DNA of 64,000 bases, taken from the NCBI RefSeq assembly GCF_000143535.2, contig NC_037314.1:558001-622000 (forward strand). The letters are read 5' to 3'. The number at the start of each line of letters is the position of its first letter. The stretch's first letter is position 1. The stretch is from Botrytis cinerea B05.10 (Eukaryota > Ascomycota > Leotiomycetes > Helotiales > Sclerotiniaceae). The position numbers and the translations under genes are program-made. Under the pieces are notes generated by a model. The model saw only the letters and a program-made list of their open reading frames with translations, had not been told where the DNA came from and did no database searches. Positions 1 through 12,881 of this stretch are shown here, one piece after another.

Positions 1-120
1 ATCAAATTCCTTGATCTCCTAACCCTAACCCCACCAAATCCTAATCACAGTAAAGCAGGAATATCACCAAACCAACCCAAATAGTCCCAAATTCGTAAAC
101 AAATTTTCCACATCTAGAAG

Positions 121-1048
121 TTAATACTGCTCCGGCGATTCAGGCGAAGCAGTCAAATCATAATGATTCACAGTTTTCTGTCTCTTATTCGTCGACGTTC
201 TTTCCGGGCCCCTCGGCCTCTCTCTACTCGGTGTGGTCATCGATCTCGTAGGACCAGATGGTAACATCGTACGAGCCGAGAAGAAACTATTAGAAGCGGT
301 TGTTCGTATCGGTGTTTGAAGCGCTAATGTGCTGGTTACTTCGTCAAGAGTTCGTTCTTTTGAATCCTGTTTAATGTTAGCATAGAGTCTCATTTCACAA
401 TGGGAGATGAGAAGAGGAAGAAGAAAGCTCACAATAGATCTCTTGATTTCCCAAAATAGATTCAAGAGCGTTCTTTCTTGATCTACAAACACTGCTGTGC
501 GCTTCTTTTTCGCTTCCGAGTCTTGATTTCCGAGGGATGCGGTGACTCTTTGTTTCTTTTGCTTGAGTTTTAGTTGGAAAGTTGAGAGCTGTTTGTTGTG
601 CCACTATTGGAAAAAATGAGAGGTCAGTTGTCTCTTTTATTAGATAGTTCAAGAGACTAGATACGAAAAAGCTACCCACATCCTCCATCTGCCTTGGCCA
701 ATCCTCCGGAATCGGCATCGTCTTATCCAGACTCGCAATTCTCGTCTGCAATCCCAAAGCCAAATCTTCGATAAACTTCGCTGTATCGGTATCATATCCA
801 TCACATTCTTTCTGAAATCTTTTCTGTAAATTGTGAGTGAAATGTCGAGCATCGTTATCATTCGCCTCGTACATTTGGGTAAGTTGGTTTGCGATAGTGG
901 CTAGACAGGGTCTAAGTGGTTCATTTTCAATGTATGCGAGAAAGTCGGACATATTGGAGTATATATCGGCGGGATTTTGAATGGGCAATTCCCAGGATTT
1001 GAGCTTGCGCCCACCTATTCCTTTTGCGGGTGTTGGGGCAGCGGACAT
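121..1048 (-). CDS. Unrecognised conserved-looking protein, three exons, about 261 aa
   Basis: I do not recognise this protein. Exons are 1048-680, 603-433 and 366-121. The first intron (679-604) has a GTGGGT donor and AATAG acceptor. The second (432-367, 66 nt) has GTGAGC, a GCTAACAT branch point and a CAG acceptor. It is a multiple of three and stays open when read through, so retention would insert 22 residues. Joining the exons gives one frame of 261 residues ending in the stop at 121-123. The first 120 residues look helical and globular, without a signal peptide or membrane segment. The middle is Lys/Gln-rich (QLKLKQKKQR) and could be coiled coil. The last 70 residues are Ser/Thr/Arg/Pro-rich with a basic TNKRQK patch that could be a nuclear signal. 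A nuclear or cytosolic role is only a guess. Confidence 0.6.
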
Positions 1049-3733
1049 TCTTATCTAAAGGCTATCGTTGTTATGGTGATGGCTATATTAGACTCGAGGA
1101 TGGAAAATAGCAGGCAACTTTTGATCCTGAGAAGCTTCACTAGGCGATCCCAGCAAAGGGGGGAATATCGTCGCGAGTAGCTCTGCAAAGCAACAATGCG
1201 CAAGACAAAGCACGATCTCTAGATATGCTGCAAGAACTGCCTGAAGCTTTCAAGATTATCGCAATCAATAAGATATGACTCGAACCAGATCCAAATTATG
1301 AAAGATAATGCTTGAAGTAAAGGAAGTAAGATGATTCTCGATCCAAAAATTGAAAAGTGGTCTTAAACACTTGTGATCGTGAACCTTAATGTTTTATGAG
1401 CAAAGTGAAATAAAACCCAACCTCGAAAAGCAGCTTCTATATATGTAAAAATAAGACAAGTACAGTGAATTTAGAACTTGCTCAAAACACGTGTTCATGG
1501 TGAAATAAAGAGTGAATACGCGATTACAAATCGGATAGAGCTTGGCTGAGAAGGAAAGGTGAAATTTTGTGCCAGTTTGATCCGAGTATATTGAATCTTA
1601 TGATGAAGTAGAGTAGTGAATAAGATAATGCATTTACTTTGAAAAAGTTGTAATACAGCAGTTAATGGGTATCAAATAGGCGGTTCGGGTCGCTAGTAGC
1701 TATCTGCTTGTGATGAAAGACTCGAGAGAAGCATGTCCTTATAGTTTTCCTTGTGTCTGTAATATTGCTGGCGAGTTCTGGTATTTACAAGAAGATATGT
1801 TGATTAAGTGACGATACTTATTAGCTTTTCACGAAATATGAGAGCATCTGAATGAACCTAGTAATGCCATCGTAATCGCTACTCAGCGATGTGTTACCGA
1901 TATCGTTACAGCTAGTTCTAAAAACTATGCAACCATCTCGCTGATACAAAATATATCTCAATTACGTATGCACATTCATGCCGCTGTTATTTCAGAGGAT
2001 AGAACTGTAGATTTAGCACTACATATCTACTTTCCTCGACAATAGGAACAAAAGTGAGTAAGACACTCTTACAATCAGCAACCACTCCACCCCTTATTCC
2101 CCAAAACGAAAACCAGCCTTCCAAATCAAGCCTCTCAAATCCACCCGTATCTTTGTAGCAAACCAGCGCGCGAAAGGAAACTGTGTATTTAAATGGTGTA
2201 GCGAACACTCTACATGTCTCCTAGTTATCAACGTCGAACACGAAATCTGATCTCATGTTTCCTGGTAAAGCTTAAGTATGCTCGTGCTCGCTTTGTGAAT
2301 CCTCGAGTCGCTTTGAATGTTCTCCGCAGTTATCAACATTTCTGACTCTCTATTGTATTGGCTTTGGTTTCGCATGTGAGGATTCAACCATCCACACCAA
2401 ACAGTATTCTATGGAATTTAAGAGAGAATAATAGCTACATTTCCAATATCCTCTTCTCATCAGTACCATATTTTAGAAGAGACGCTGTTCTACTGCCCTT
2501 CCATATCCCATAATCGAGTTATCTCAGCCATGGGTTATGTTTTTCTCAAAGCTGTGTATTTGTTGATCTGCGAAATAGTATACGTAAATTCCTTCCCCTA
2601 ACCTCCATTTTCTTCTTCCCAATTCAACTGCAAACTCTCCCCCCGATATCTTCATGCCTATTCTTCAACCAGAATAATAGGCTTCCCAGCCAATAAGCCG
2701 AATAACAAGCAAGGGTTATGCAAACTCAAGGCCCCGCAGGATATATGTATGTTAGAGTTGGTCGAAGATTTGCGTTTCATTTAGCAATGGATGTCCCCTA
2801 TATGCTAGATGTATGTATATATCCCCTAAAGGAGCTACACATACACAACACCAGCTAGCAATTTCACACCTCATCTTCTATTCCCCATCACCCACCTTCT
2901 AACCCTTTATAATCTCACTACCACCCTCCCCTTACTCACGTCAACCTTCACCACGAGTCAAGTAAAATATCAATCTTGAGTCACAACTCTCCGCGCATCA
3001 CATCTCAGCGAGAATTATTCTTTGTTATCATTATCATTTCATAAACCCAGGAGCGTTGCACGAGCATTTAAAATAATTAATGCACATCAATAGGACTTAA
3101 TGCAAGCACCAACAAAATCTATTATGCAAACCATCAATCTTTTCATTTCATTACTCGACTTCTATCAATCAACACTTCTTAGAAATTAGGTCATTGCGTA
3201 TACGCAATACATCATCACAACTCACTCAATCACGAAACACAGATACCACACCCAGGAATCACACACATGAAAACGTGAAGTTTACAATATCAATTGATTT
3301 GTTCATAAATGCATTCAAGACATCTAAGATCATCTTATCTCATCCATCCCTTTGTGATCCCAGTCCATTCTTCATCCTTCATTCTTCATTCACCCATTCT
3401 CATCTTCTTTTCCTTCGAAACCCTTTCCATGCTCAAAAATCTCATTTCATGTTCAGATATCCCATGCGTGCATTCACCACCACCCCATCCTGAAAGTTTT
3501 AGCCATAATACAATTTTGGGTGGCTGCAAAAAGAATCTAAAGCAAAATTCAGTACTAGGCTTTAAAAGAAAGACTTCTCATGAACGCCATGGCAGGAATA
3601 TGGAAAGACCCCAAATGCTAATAAACAAATCTTCAGCTTGAAAATTATGAGCAGATAGACCCAGAACTCCCGAAAACCATATGCATATTCTTTTTTTAGG
3701 CAATGTTGATACATTAAAGAAGGAAAAGAAAAA
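1049..3733. other. Intergenic, no convincing gene
   Basis: This 2.7 kb lies between the 5' end of the small minus-strand gene and the 3' end of rpb1. The short open frames have no coding character. Around 2810-3500 there is a TATA-like stretch followed by a long C/T-rich tract on the plus strand, which looks like a promoter and leader with no frame behind it. Confidence 0.6.
2812..3060 (+). promoter_or_regulatory. Promoter-like TATA plus pyrimidine-rich leader without an ORF
   Basis: A TATATA element near 2816-2821 is followed by about 200 nt of C/T-rich sequence on the plus strand. That composition is typical of fungal core promoters and 5' leaders. No convincing coding exon follows before the rpb1 3' end, so a noncoding transcript converging on rpb1 is possible. 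This is inference only. Confidence 0.25.
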
Positions 3734-6700
3734 TCAGTTGTTTCCACCACGAGGAGATCTATATTGTATTAGCACTTGGACATTGACTCAGACGAAAGTT
3801 GGTTTGACTTACGTTGGAGAAAAGTTGGGAGAGGTAGGAGAGTAAGAAGGACTGGTTGGAGAATATTTTGGAGAAGTGCTGTTGCCTTGATGTTGGGGTG
3901 AAGACGGGCTCCAATTTGGAGAGGTTGGAGAGTATACAGGACTGGTTGGCGAGAGACCTGAGCCTGGAGACACCTTATTTCCAGCATAGTTTGGACTGGT
4001 GGGGCTGTAATTTGGAGAGGTTGGTGAATAGGAGGGGGATGTTGGACTGTACGAAGGGCTAGTTGGCGATCCATGGATATTTGGAGAGGTTGGCGAGTAG
4101 TTTGGTGACGTGGGACTGTACGAAGGCGAAGTCGGAGACACGAAACTTGGACTAGTAGGGCTATAAGCAGGAGATGTGGGTGTAAACGCGGGGCTAACAG
4201 GCGAGAAGCGAGGCGAAACAGCATATCCAGGGCTTGCACCACCTCCCATCATTGGCGAAGTTGGACTGTAACCAGGACTGGAAGGAGAAAAGTTTGGCGA
4301 AGATGGAGATGCGTTGAAAGGACTGGTTGGGGAATAACCACCACCTGGGCTTCTAGAACCAGCTGCATAGGGACTCATGCCACCAAGGCCACTATACTCA
4401 GTGGCAAAGCCGCTTGGTGTGTCAGAGCCAGCACTTTGAATAGGTGAGAATTGAGCTCCATAATCGGGTGTACCGAGATAGCCACCCTCATTGAGTGGAG
4501 ATTGGCCATCGTAAGGAGTTGCAGCACCACCTTCACTACCCTTAACAGGAATTCCTGCCATAAGACCCATTCGGCTGTTGTCAGAGATAACAGTTTCAAG
4601 CATCTTTGGATCGAGCAATACATCCATCTCTCCAGTTCCCATAGGAGCAAGCTGACCAAGCATAACGTTTTCAGAAATACCACGGCAGTCGTCCAATTCA
4701 CCTACTGCGGCAGCTTCGAGCAAAATCTCCACAGTCTCTTCGAAAGAACATCTCATCAGAGCTCCTGTGTCTGCGCGATTGATACCGTGACGAGTGATAG
4801 CCATCAAGTGACCACGCGAAGTCATAATGTCAGTAAGAAGGGCCAGATGGCGATGGTTGACATAAGAACCATCGAAAGCCAACACCATGGTCAATTCGCG
4901 CATCAAAGCGGATCTAGCAGCTTCAATACCGAAGACCTCAAAAACCTGAATGAAATGATTGGAATAGGTTCGTCGAGGATCAACTCCTGGTACAATCAAA
5001 ACGTCCTTCAACGAAGTTCCACTGGTGTCAAGGTACCATTCTTCACAGTCCTTATCCTCTCTACTTGCAACCAATCTACCGTCAGGTTTCTCGAAGAGTT
5101 TGACATCCTTGTTCAAGAAAGCTCTGTCGATACCTAGAACACCACGAAGAGTCAAAGTATCGAGAATGTGTGCCTCAAGACGCTTAAGCATAATGTCTTC
5201 TTCGATGTCGTCATCATCGTATTTGGAGTCGCTCTGCTTGATCATTCTGATACGAATGACCTGCTGCTCGGCGTTGTTGTCGCTGAAGATGACAGCCAAA
5301 TCCTTAGGGTAATTTTCCTTGATCTTGATAGCGACATCATCAACCTTCAGACCCTTATCCAACATCTTTTGACGATCAAGAATAAGACGAAGAAGCCATC
5401 TGGATTGGTTATCTGGAGAATCGTGATGCTCTTCAGGAATGATGAAATAAGACTCGACCATGTCAACATCGTCCTCGATGGTAGTAGATTGAATGTCAGG
5501 GTCGTGGTAGATCTCGGTAGCATAAGTAACGGAGCGCAAGGTGGTATGCTCAACAGCACTACGCAATAACTTGGCAGTTTCTTGATTGGCATTAGCCCCG
5601 TCTTGATAAACAATCATGGACGGTGTCTTGATGTTTGGAGCAATATTCAAAATTTCCTTGAGACGCGGGACACCAAGGGTAACGTTCTTAGACGAAATAC
5701 CAGTGAAATGGAAGGTATTCAAGGTCATTTGTGTGGCTGGTTCACCAATAGACTGCGCAGCAAGCACACCAACCATCTCACCGGGGTTGACCAAAGCTCT
5801 AGTGAAACGACTCTCAAGCTCACCAAGGATGTGTTCAAACGCAAGCTTGTTGAGGTGCATACCGAGTGCAATGCGTTTATAAGCAAGACGAGATCGGAAT
5901 TGAGCCTTGATAAAGATTGTGGCATTATATTGAGCTTCAACGGAAAGTTCGTCAGTACCACGGACGATGATCATGCGATCAAGTAATTGTTGAACTCTTG
6001 GAATGACATCTCTAGGGTGCAAGTCACTACGCTTTCCGTCATCGGTCTTGAATAATCTCTTTGCGCTGTCAATAATACGAATGATATTCAATGGAAGTTG
6101 GAAGTGGTCGTCATCCTTCTCCTTCGTTCGGGAGTGTACAAAATCTCGGAGGAGTCTTCTGTCTTCTTCGAGAGCAGCAAACTCTGTATCAAGGAGTTGC
6201 TGGGTCTCGAGGTCTCCGTAAAGTTCGTTTGCGTGCTCCAAGACATCGGTTGAGATACGCTCAGACATAACTTCAAGTTTGAAGAGGTCATTGAATGCCT
6301 TATTACTGATGTTGATATGATCCATTTTCTGGTTCTCGAAAATGACACCATCGAGACCATCCTCACCATAGACGAATTGAACAATATCACCGAGCGAGTT
6401 ACGGACAGTGCCGTCATATTTAGCCATGACATCCTCAAGAGCTTTGACGAGACGACGTTGAATGTATCCAGTTTCTGCAGTCTTGACTGCGGTATCGATC
6501 AAACCTTCACGACCAGCCATGGCGTGGAAGAAGAACTCCGTTGGGGTGAGACCTCTCAAATACGAATTCTCAACAAAACCTCTGGATTCTGGCGAATAAT
6601 CGTCCTTGGTGAAATGTGGAAGAGTACGATATTTGAAACCAAAAGGAATACGTTTACCTTCGACAGATTGTTGTCCTACAAGGGCAGACATCTGAGAAAT

Positions 6701-9081
6701 ATTGATAGTGGAACCTTTAGAACCAGAGCGGGCCATTTGTACAGCATTGTTGATATCCAACAAACCATCCTCGGTCTTTGTACCAGCTGTGTTACGAGCC
6801 TCGTTCAAAGCCTTGGAAACTTGGGATTCGAAGGTTTCACGAACGTTCATACCAGGAAGGGATTCAAGTTCGTTACTGGTAGCCTTCTCGACAAGCTCTG
6901 TGACTTCGGCCTTCTGTTTGGCAATAGCCTTCTCGATTTGTTCAATTGTCTCCTTGTTGGGAATAGTGTCACCAATACCGATACTGAAACCATTGTGAAG
7001 AAGCCAATAATTTATGACTCGTTGACAGCCGTTAAAGAAAGCCATTGCAGCGTCTGGACCCTGCTCGTTGAAAACAATGTGGACAATACCGTTTCCAGAG
7101 GCACCGACGTTCTTCTTAGCCATCAGACCATACATAAGCTGTCCTTCTTGGATCAAACAACCGTCATCGTTCAATGGCGCGTGTAGATGCTCTTTGTCCT
7201 TGCTGGCATTGTAGGAATTCACGATCTTAGGAATGATCAAACTGACAATTTGCTTTCCGGTCCATCTGGGGCGTGGCTTGAGAATAGCTGGCTGAGGAAT
7301 GACACCGTCCCAATCTGGAACCCACAACAAGATGTTCATCAAATGTTCTTTTGTGATGAAAACATCTCTTCTGCAGATTTTGTAAACACCAGCAAGTGTA
7401 TCTTGAACGATACCCATGAGAGGACCGTTTCTCTGAGGCGAAACAATATTAAGTGGCACCATACAAAGATTCATGACCTCAGCACGAGTCTCGTAAGTTT
7501 GCGGAACATGCAAGTTCATTTCATCTCCATCGAAATCTGCGTTATATGGCGAAGTAACAGACAAGTTGAGACGGAAAGTGGAATAAGGCATAACTCGAAC
7601 TCTGTGACCCATCATAGACTCCTTGTGCAAGGATGGTTGACGATTGAAGATAATGAAGTCACCATCAACGATATGTCTCTCAACCTTCCAACCATACTCA
7701 AGTGAAATTGCACCTGCGCGCTTGTGATGGCGAAGATCAATACGCGTACCATCAGATCTGATGACATATTTGGCACCAGGGTGCTCATCCGGGCCATTCT
7801 TGACAAGTTGATGCAATTTATCGATGTTCAATGGTGTAACGGTCTCTGGATATGTGAGGATTCTTGCGATACTGCGAGGAACTCCAACCTCATCAAGAGA
7901 AAGGTTGGGATCACCAGTAATGACAGTACGGGCAGAGAAGTCGACACGCTTTCCCATCAAATTTCCACGAAGACGACCTTCCTTACCCTTGAGACGAGCA
8001 CGAATAGACTTGACAGGTCTACCTGACTTCTGCAGTGCGGGTGGTTGACCGGCAATATCGTTATCCATGTAAGTTGCGACGTGATATTGTAACAAAGTTT
8101 CAAAATCCTGCAGAATGTGCTGAGGCGATCCTTCCTGTTGTGCTTGACGGACATTACCATTGGCACGAATGATATCACCCAACTTGTAGGTCAAATCGTC
8201 CTCTCCTCGCATACCTTGACCAGTACCATCCATGGAAATACTTGGTCGAACGGGCGGTGGTGGTACTGGAAGAACAGTGATGACCATCCACTCAGGACGA
8301 GCATAATCTGCATTCAATCCGACATCCTGAATTTCAGCAGTTGTCATGCTGCGAAAGACGTTGAGAGCCATTTCCGGAGTGATTTGTCTCTTATCAGGTT
8401 GTACAGCCTCTCCATCTTCATCCTTGGGTGCCTTCCATGTACCCCACAGAGCCAAAGCAGTTTGACGAACTTCGGGCTGAATATTACCACATCCTCCATG
8501 CGATTTTTTGGCAGCTTCTTTTGGATCTCCATTGAACTCCTCTTCGTTCATCTGTACATCACTCTCACAAACCATCTTGACCTTGCAGAGCTTCCATATA
8601 GCTTCGAATCTGCGCTTGGGATCACGAATGGAAACAGCTGCCTTGTAAGCTGGATTGCTCTGATATTTTGATGTTAGCATCAAGGCACATGAAACAAACC
8701 ACCTCAAGTAGGTAGCAAACTAACCCTGTCTAGTTTAACTTTACCACAGTTGTGGCAGACCATTTCCAAAAGCTTCTTTGTCTTTTTCAAGAAACCAGGA
8801 TGGTAAACAGGTTTGGCCAATTCGATGTGGCCAAAATGACCAGGACATTCCGACATATTTTGATCACAAGTAGCACACTTAAATTGTCTATCGATAGACC
8901 CGAGTCGGGGATCATTGAGACCTTGCTCTCTCGGCTTCATCTTACTTTCATCCATGGTCTCGGGGTACAAAATATGACAGACACTCATATTTTTGATCTC
9001 TTCAGGAGAGAAGAGACCAAACTGTATCTCCTGGATAGTTCGCAAAGGCGCATCTGAATGCGCAAAATTAAGATTCGCCAT
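3734..9081 (-). CDS. rpb1: DNA-directed RNA polymerase II largest subunit (Rpb1)
   Basis: Catalytic subunit of nuclear RNA polymerase II, making mRNA. Exons are 9081-8725, 8659-3813 and 3758-3734, giving about 1742 aa, the normal length. The N-terminal zinc-binding clamp (CATC...CPGHFGH, then CHNCGK) lies in exon 1. The first intron (8724-8660) interrupts LDR/SNPAYK. Exon 2 carries the catalytic [10 protein letters not shown] motif with its three Mg-binding aspartates, and the trigger-loop region beginning TLNTFHFTG. The C-terminal domain is a degenerate array of roughly 20 YSPTSPx-like heptads with spacers such as [10 protein letters not shown] final 54-nt intron (3812-3759, GTAAGT donor, CTAAT branch, TATAG acceptor) sits in the last heptad. 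Splicing it gives the ending SPTSPRGGNN, while read-through stops at NFSPT. Identity is certain; the last exon is very likely. Confidence 0.97.
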
Positions 9082-10823
9082 ATTGGCGGTTGTTGATATT
9101 TATTAAGAAATTGTTGTAAAGGTTGAAGGTCAAATCGTAAGTGTGGCAACGAGCGGTATAAATAGAGATCAACCACTGTACCGAAACGTTGCGACGCGAT
9201 TTTTATCTCGAAAATATGTTTTTAGTAATTCGCAGAGGGAGCTGTATCGAAAAACAAGCAAGTCTATGTGCAAAATGGATAGGATGTTGATATTGCGATC
9301 CAGAGGGAAAGGCCAGGCCTTTGGCCTGAAGGACAATTTTCGATTTCTCCGACCGGACGACTCGACCGAACTGGTGATGTTGTCAATAAAAGAGTGTGTA
9401 CAGTTTCTTCCTCTTTAGAAAGACCAGCAATGAGGAATCCACGTCTTTTGGTGCGATTCCACAAATTGTCGTATTGTTGTTGATGGTGGTGGATGGGGTT
9501 CGTGAGGAGGAGGTTCCTTTGATCTGTCGCGAAAGAAAGCTGATTGATGAGGCTCCCGGATAGCCGATTAACTTAATACAGTTAGTTGATAAATGTATTA
9601 TTGTGAGCCAATCATATCCGAGATGTGGCTGATGAAATTGTTTCAAACATTCACCCCGAAAAGACTCATTCAGTCTATGAATCAAAAAGGAGAGGAAATC
9701 AACCACCTGAGAAAGTTCAAAGAAACGTAAATTTTGTTCTTGAGTGAAGTTCTTTGATGCAGTACCTACCACCAATGAATTAATTATACGGTGCTCATCC
9801 TCATCATCAGCCCGCTTCAACTCTAACTTTGAGCTAGTACAGTATCTATCTAGGTACAGTACACTTGAAAATCATACTAGAAATGGCACATCTATACCTA
9901 CAAGGCTTAACGGGACGAATAAGTATGATTTCCTTCTTTGGTGGATTCTCTTCCACTAGGCCTATTCAATTATTTGTGATTCCGTTCCTATGCGTATCTA
10001 AGTAGAACTTTGCTTCGAGCCTCGCCTCTCCTTTTACCCGAGTTACCCCCCTTGGTTCAGTCCATTATTCCACCCTCATCTACCTGTACTCCGGATCTAA
10101 GATTTATAGTTAAGTCTCAAGTTATTACCACTCAAACAGTATTGCACTCAATAGTTCTTCAGCAATAGTTGCCCAGGTGGCTAGCAGAAGCTTTGAAAAG
10201 TTTGAGCTTCAAATTGGAGGTCCTTCCAATGTATTGCCTGCTTGATGCAAAATGCCGTTGTTTGCTTTACAAACCAAAATAGACAATTACAGGTAACAGA
10301 GCAAGTGCTTTGATGCTGTTTGATGTTAGATTACAACTATCTGCTACAAAAGTCATTCGGATTTGATATGATATGATTGACTCAATTTCAGAGCTAGATT
10401 CAGTCAAACATGCACATTCACCAAGGGGATTCCAGTACTACTGTGAGATAGGATACGATTATCTCACCCTCCAAGTGGATCTCTGGGTGACTGATCAGAC
10501 GTTCTAATTGTCAGATACAGTCTAGAGATTTGTTACTTATGGATACAGCGTGGATATATATCTTGTCACTCGTCACTTCTGTATGGCAGGCTCAAGCTCA
10601 GAAAGAAAACAGTCTATAATTCATTATCATGATGCCCAGATTCCCATGACCAGAGCTTCGTTGCACCGATTTCGTTCACAACATGCCTATCCCATTTGCT
10701 TTGTTCAATTTGCCACCTATTACCTTTTCCAATCCATCCAACCATCCAATCCATCCACCCAGCCATAAATCAGTTATGCCCACCATTCCATGTCACCATA
10801 TCACTCCCATTTTCCACCATTCT
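9082..10823. other. Intergenic: rpb1 promoter and glr1 3' flank
   Basis: The part next to 9081 must hold the rpb1 promoter; an A/T-rich TATAAATA/TATTTATA element lies at about 9157-9164. The remainder holds short frames with no recognisable protein, and a (CCATC)-rich low-complexity tract at about 10730-10770 near the glr1 3' end. I see no gene. Confidence 0.6.
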
Positions 10824-12881
10824 CTATTTCATCGTAACAATCTCTTCCGCACTTGTTGGATGAATGGCCACACAAGCATCAAAGTCTCTCTTCCTGGCCC
10901 CCATCTTAACTGCCACCGCAAACCCCTGCAACATCTCTCCAACCCCAAGTCCTATCAAATGCAATCCCACGATCTTCTCTTCCTCACCCTCGCAGATGAT
11001 CTTAAACTCAGTTGGTATACCTTTCTTCTCTTCTGGCGGAAAGAAATCATAAAACATAGCTGCGAACTTCGTATGATAAATTTTAAGATTGCCAGCTCCA
11101 TATTTTTGGAGAGCTTCTGGTTCTGTAAGACCGATAGTACCGACCTCAGGGTGGGCAAAGACGACGGTTGGGATGAGCGAGTAGGAGAGTGCGGACTGAG
11201 AAAATTGAGAGGGCCCGAAAAGTCGGTTGGAGAGCTGTCGACCAGCTGCTATGGCGACTTTCTACATGTTAGATACTCTTCCGTCTCATTGTATCCAAGC
11301 AAGGGGAAAAAACAATACATACCAGGTGTAAGTTCCATCTGACCCGTCACATCTCCCAAACCGTAAATCCCTTCCACATTGGTGTTCTGAAATCCATCTA
11401 CCCGAATGTACCCCTTATCATCCGTCAGCACTCCCACAGCCCCTAAATTTAACCCCTCCGTCTCTGGACTCCTCCCCACCGCCCAAAGCACTTCATTAAC
11501 CATCAAACCTTTCCCATCATCCCCATCCCACCTCAGATTCAACACCTTCTCCTCACTCTTCTTCTTCCCACTCCACATTTCCACTCTCGCAAACCCCTTA
11601 TATCCTCTATGAATGATAACTCCCGCTTCCTCGTATGTCCTCGTCATCGTCTCCGAAATCATAGGATCGAATTTTCGCAATATCTTCTCTCCGCGTATAA
11701 ACAAATGGACTTCAATCCCACCAATAGCATTCAACATTCCCGCCATCTCAACTGCTATATATCCTGCTCCCACCACAGCAATTTTCTTAGGCAATTCCTC
11801 AAGTCCAAAGAACCCATCACTAGTGATACCAAAATGGGCGCCGGGAATCTTCGGCACAATGGGTTTGCCGCCGGTAGCTACACAGATGTGTTCAGATTTG
11901 AATGTTTCAACACCACTTCCATCTTCCAATTCCACAGTAATGGTTTTTGAAGCGACGAATTTGGCGGTTCCACGAACGAGAGTTATTCCCTCGCGTGCCC
12001 AGTTAGTTTCGTAACTACGGTTTAGACTGGCGATGTTTGCATCGCGTTTCGCTTTAAAAGCGGCGTAGTTGAAGGGGATATTGGAGGTAGTTTCATAGCC
12101 GTAGTATTGGCTAGCACGGAGGGCTTCAGCCATGGAAGAGAAATTCCAAGTGTGTTTTTTGGGGACGCAGCTGTGCTGTTGTCAGTACGTGCAGCATATG
12201 AGTTTTGGTCATAAGTACATGAACAGAATGTAGACTGAAAAGCATATGCAAAAACGATTTATCTTCAAATTGACTAGAAAAATAGGAAATGATCGGATAT
12301 TAAAGAAATCAAACAGCCACTGCTAGATATGGAAAATGCTATCGATATAATCCTCGTTTCACTCGAGATAATTTCGATATATGATCTCAAGTCATTTGGC
12401 TCAACTTGCTCCAATTTTCTCAAAATAAGACTCATGAAATTCCATTTCAACTTGCTCATAACGCAAAAAAGAGCCCTCGAGAAACTCACCCAACATTAAC
12501 ACAAGTCCCACCGCTTTTCCCCTCCTCCACCAGCAAAACGTTCTTTCCCCACCCCCCTTTTTCCCTTGGTCCCGCCGCTCTCCTCGCCGTCCCACTTCCA
12601 CCACTTCCACCCCCAATAACAATATAATCAAACTCCTTCGCCTCTCCCTTCCCCGTAGTCGCCAACTCCGACATCTTCCTTGATAATCCCGCTCTCGAAA
12701 TTGGGAGCGCCGATTTAGCTACTGCTGAAATAGCTGATAACGTCGTTGCGGATTCTGAGCTTGATGATTGTGTGCTAGTACCGGAACTATATGTATTTGT
12801 AGAGACGGCTATGAGATTTGTCGGGGGTACAAGAGATGTTGTTTTTATTGTGAGAAGAGGAGGTAGGGGTTTTGACAACAT
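10824..12881 (-). CDS. glr1: Glutathione reductase (NADPH), probably dual-targeted
   Basis: FAD-dependent reduction of glutathione disulfide by NADPH. Exons are 12881-12490, 12170-11323 and 11257-10824, giving 557 aa. FAD-binding sequence [18 protein letters not shown] is followed by the redox disulfide CVNVGC (Cys127 and Cys132), which is split exactly by a 319-nt intron, long for this locus. The NADPH fold [14 protein letters not shown] is followed by the two NADPH-phosphate arginines in [13 protein letters not shown] second FAD contact lies in [10 protein letters not shown], and the catalytic C-terminal HPTSAEE ends at EEIVTMK. The first 69 residues are Ser/Thr-rich with few acidic residues, like a mitochondrial presequence. 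A second ATG at 12674 (Met70, [10 protein letters not shown]) would give a cytosolic form of about 488 aa. Alternative starts of this kind are known for yeast GLR1. A frame extends further upstream (to about 13151) but I judge it leader. Confidence 0.95.

Noticed and set aside
18..32. CCTAACCCTAACCCC, resembling the telomere repeat
   Set aside because: Only about two units; far too short for a telomere and easily due to chance.
9383..9820. 145-codon minus-strand frame upstream of rpb1
   Set aside because: No domain, signal peptide or splice partner; composition like surrounding noncoding DNA.
10683..11342. 219-codon plus-strand frame over the end of glr1
   Set aside because: It is the antisense shadow of the glutathione reductase exon.
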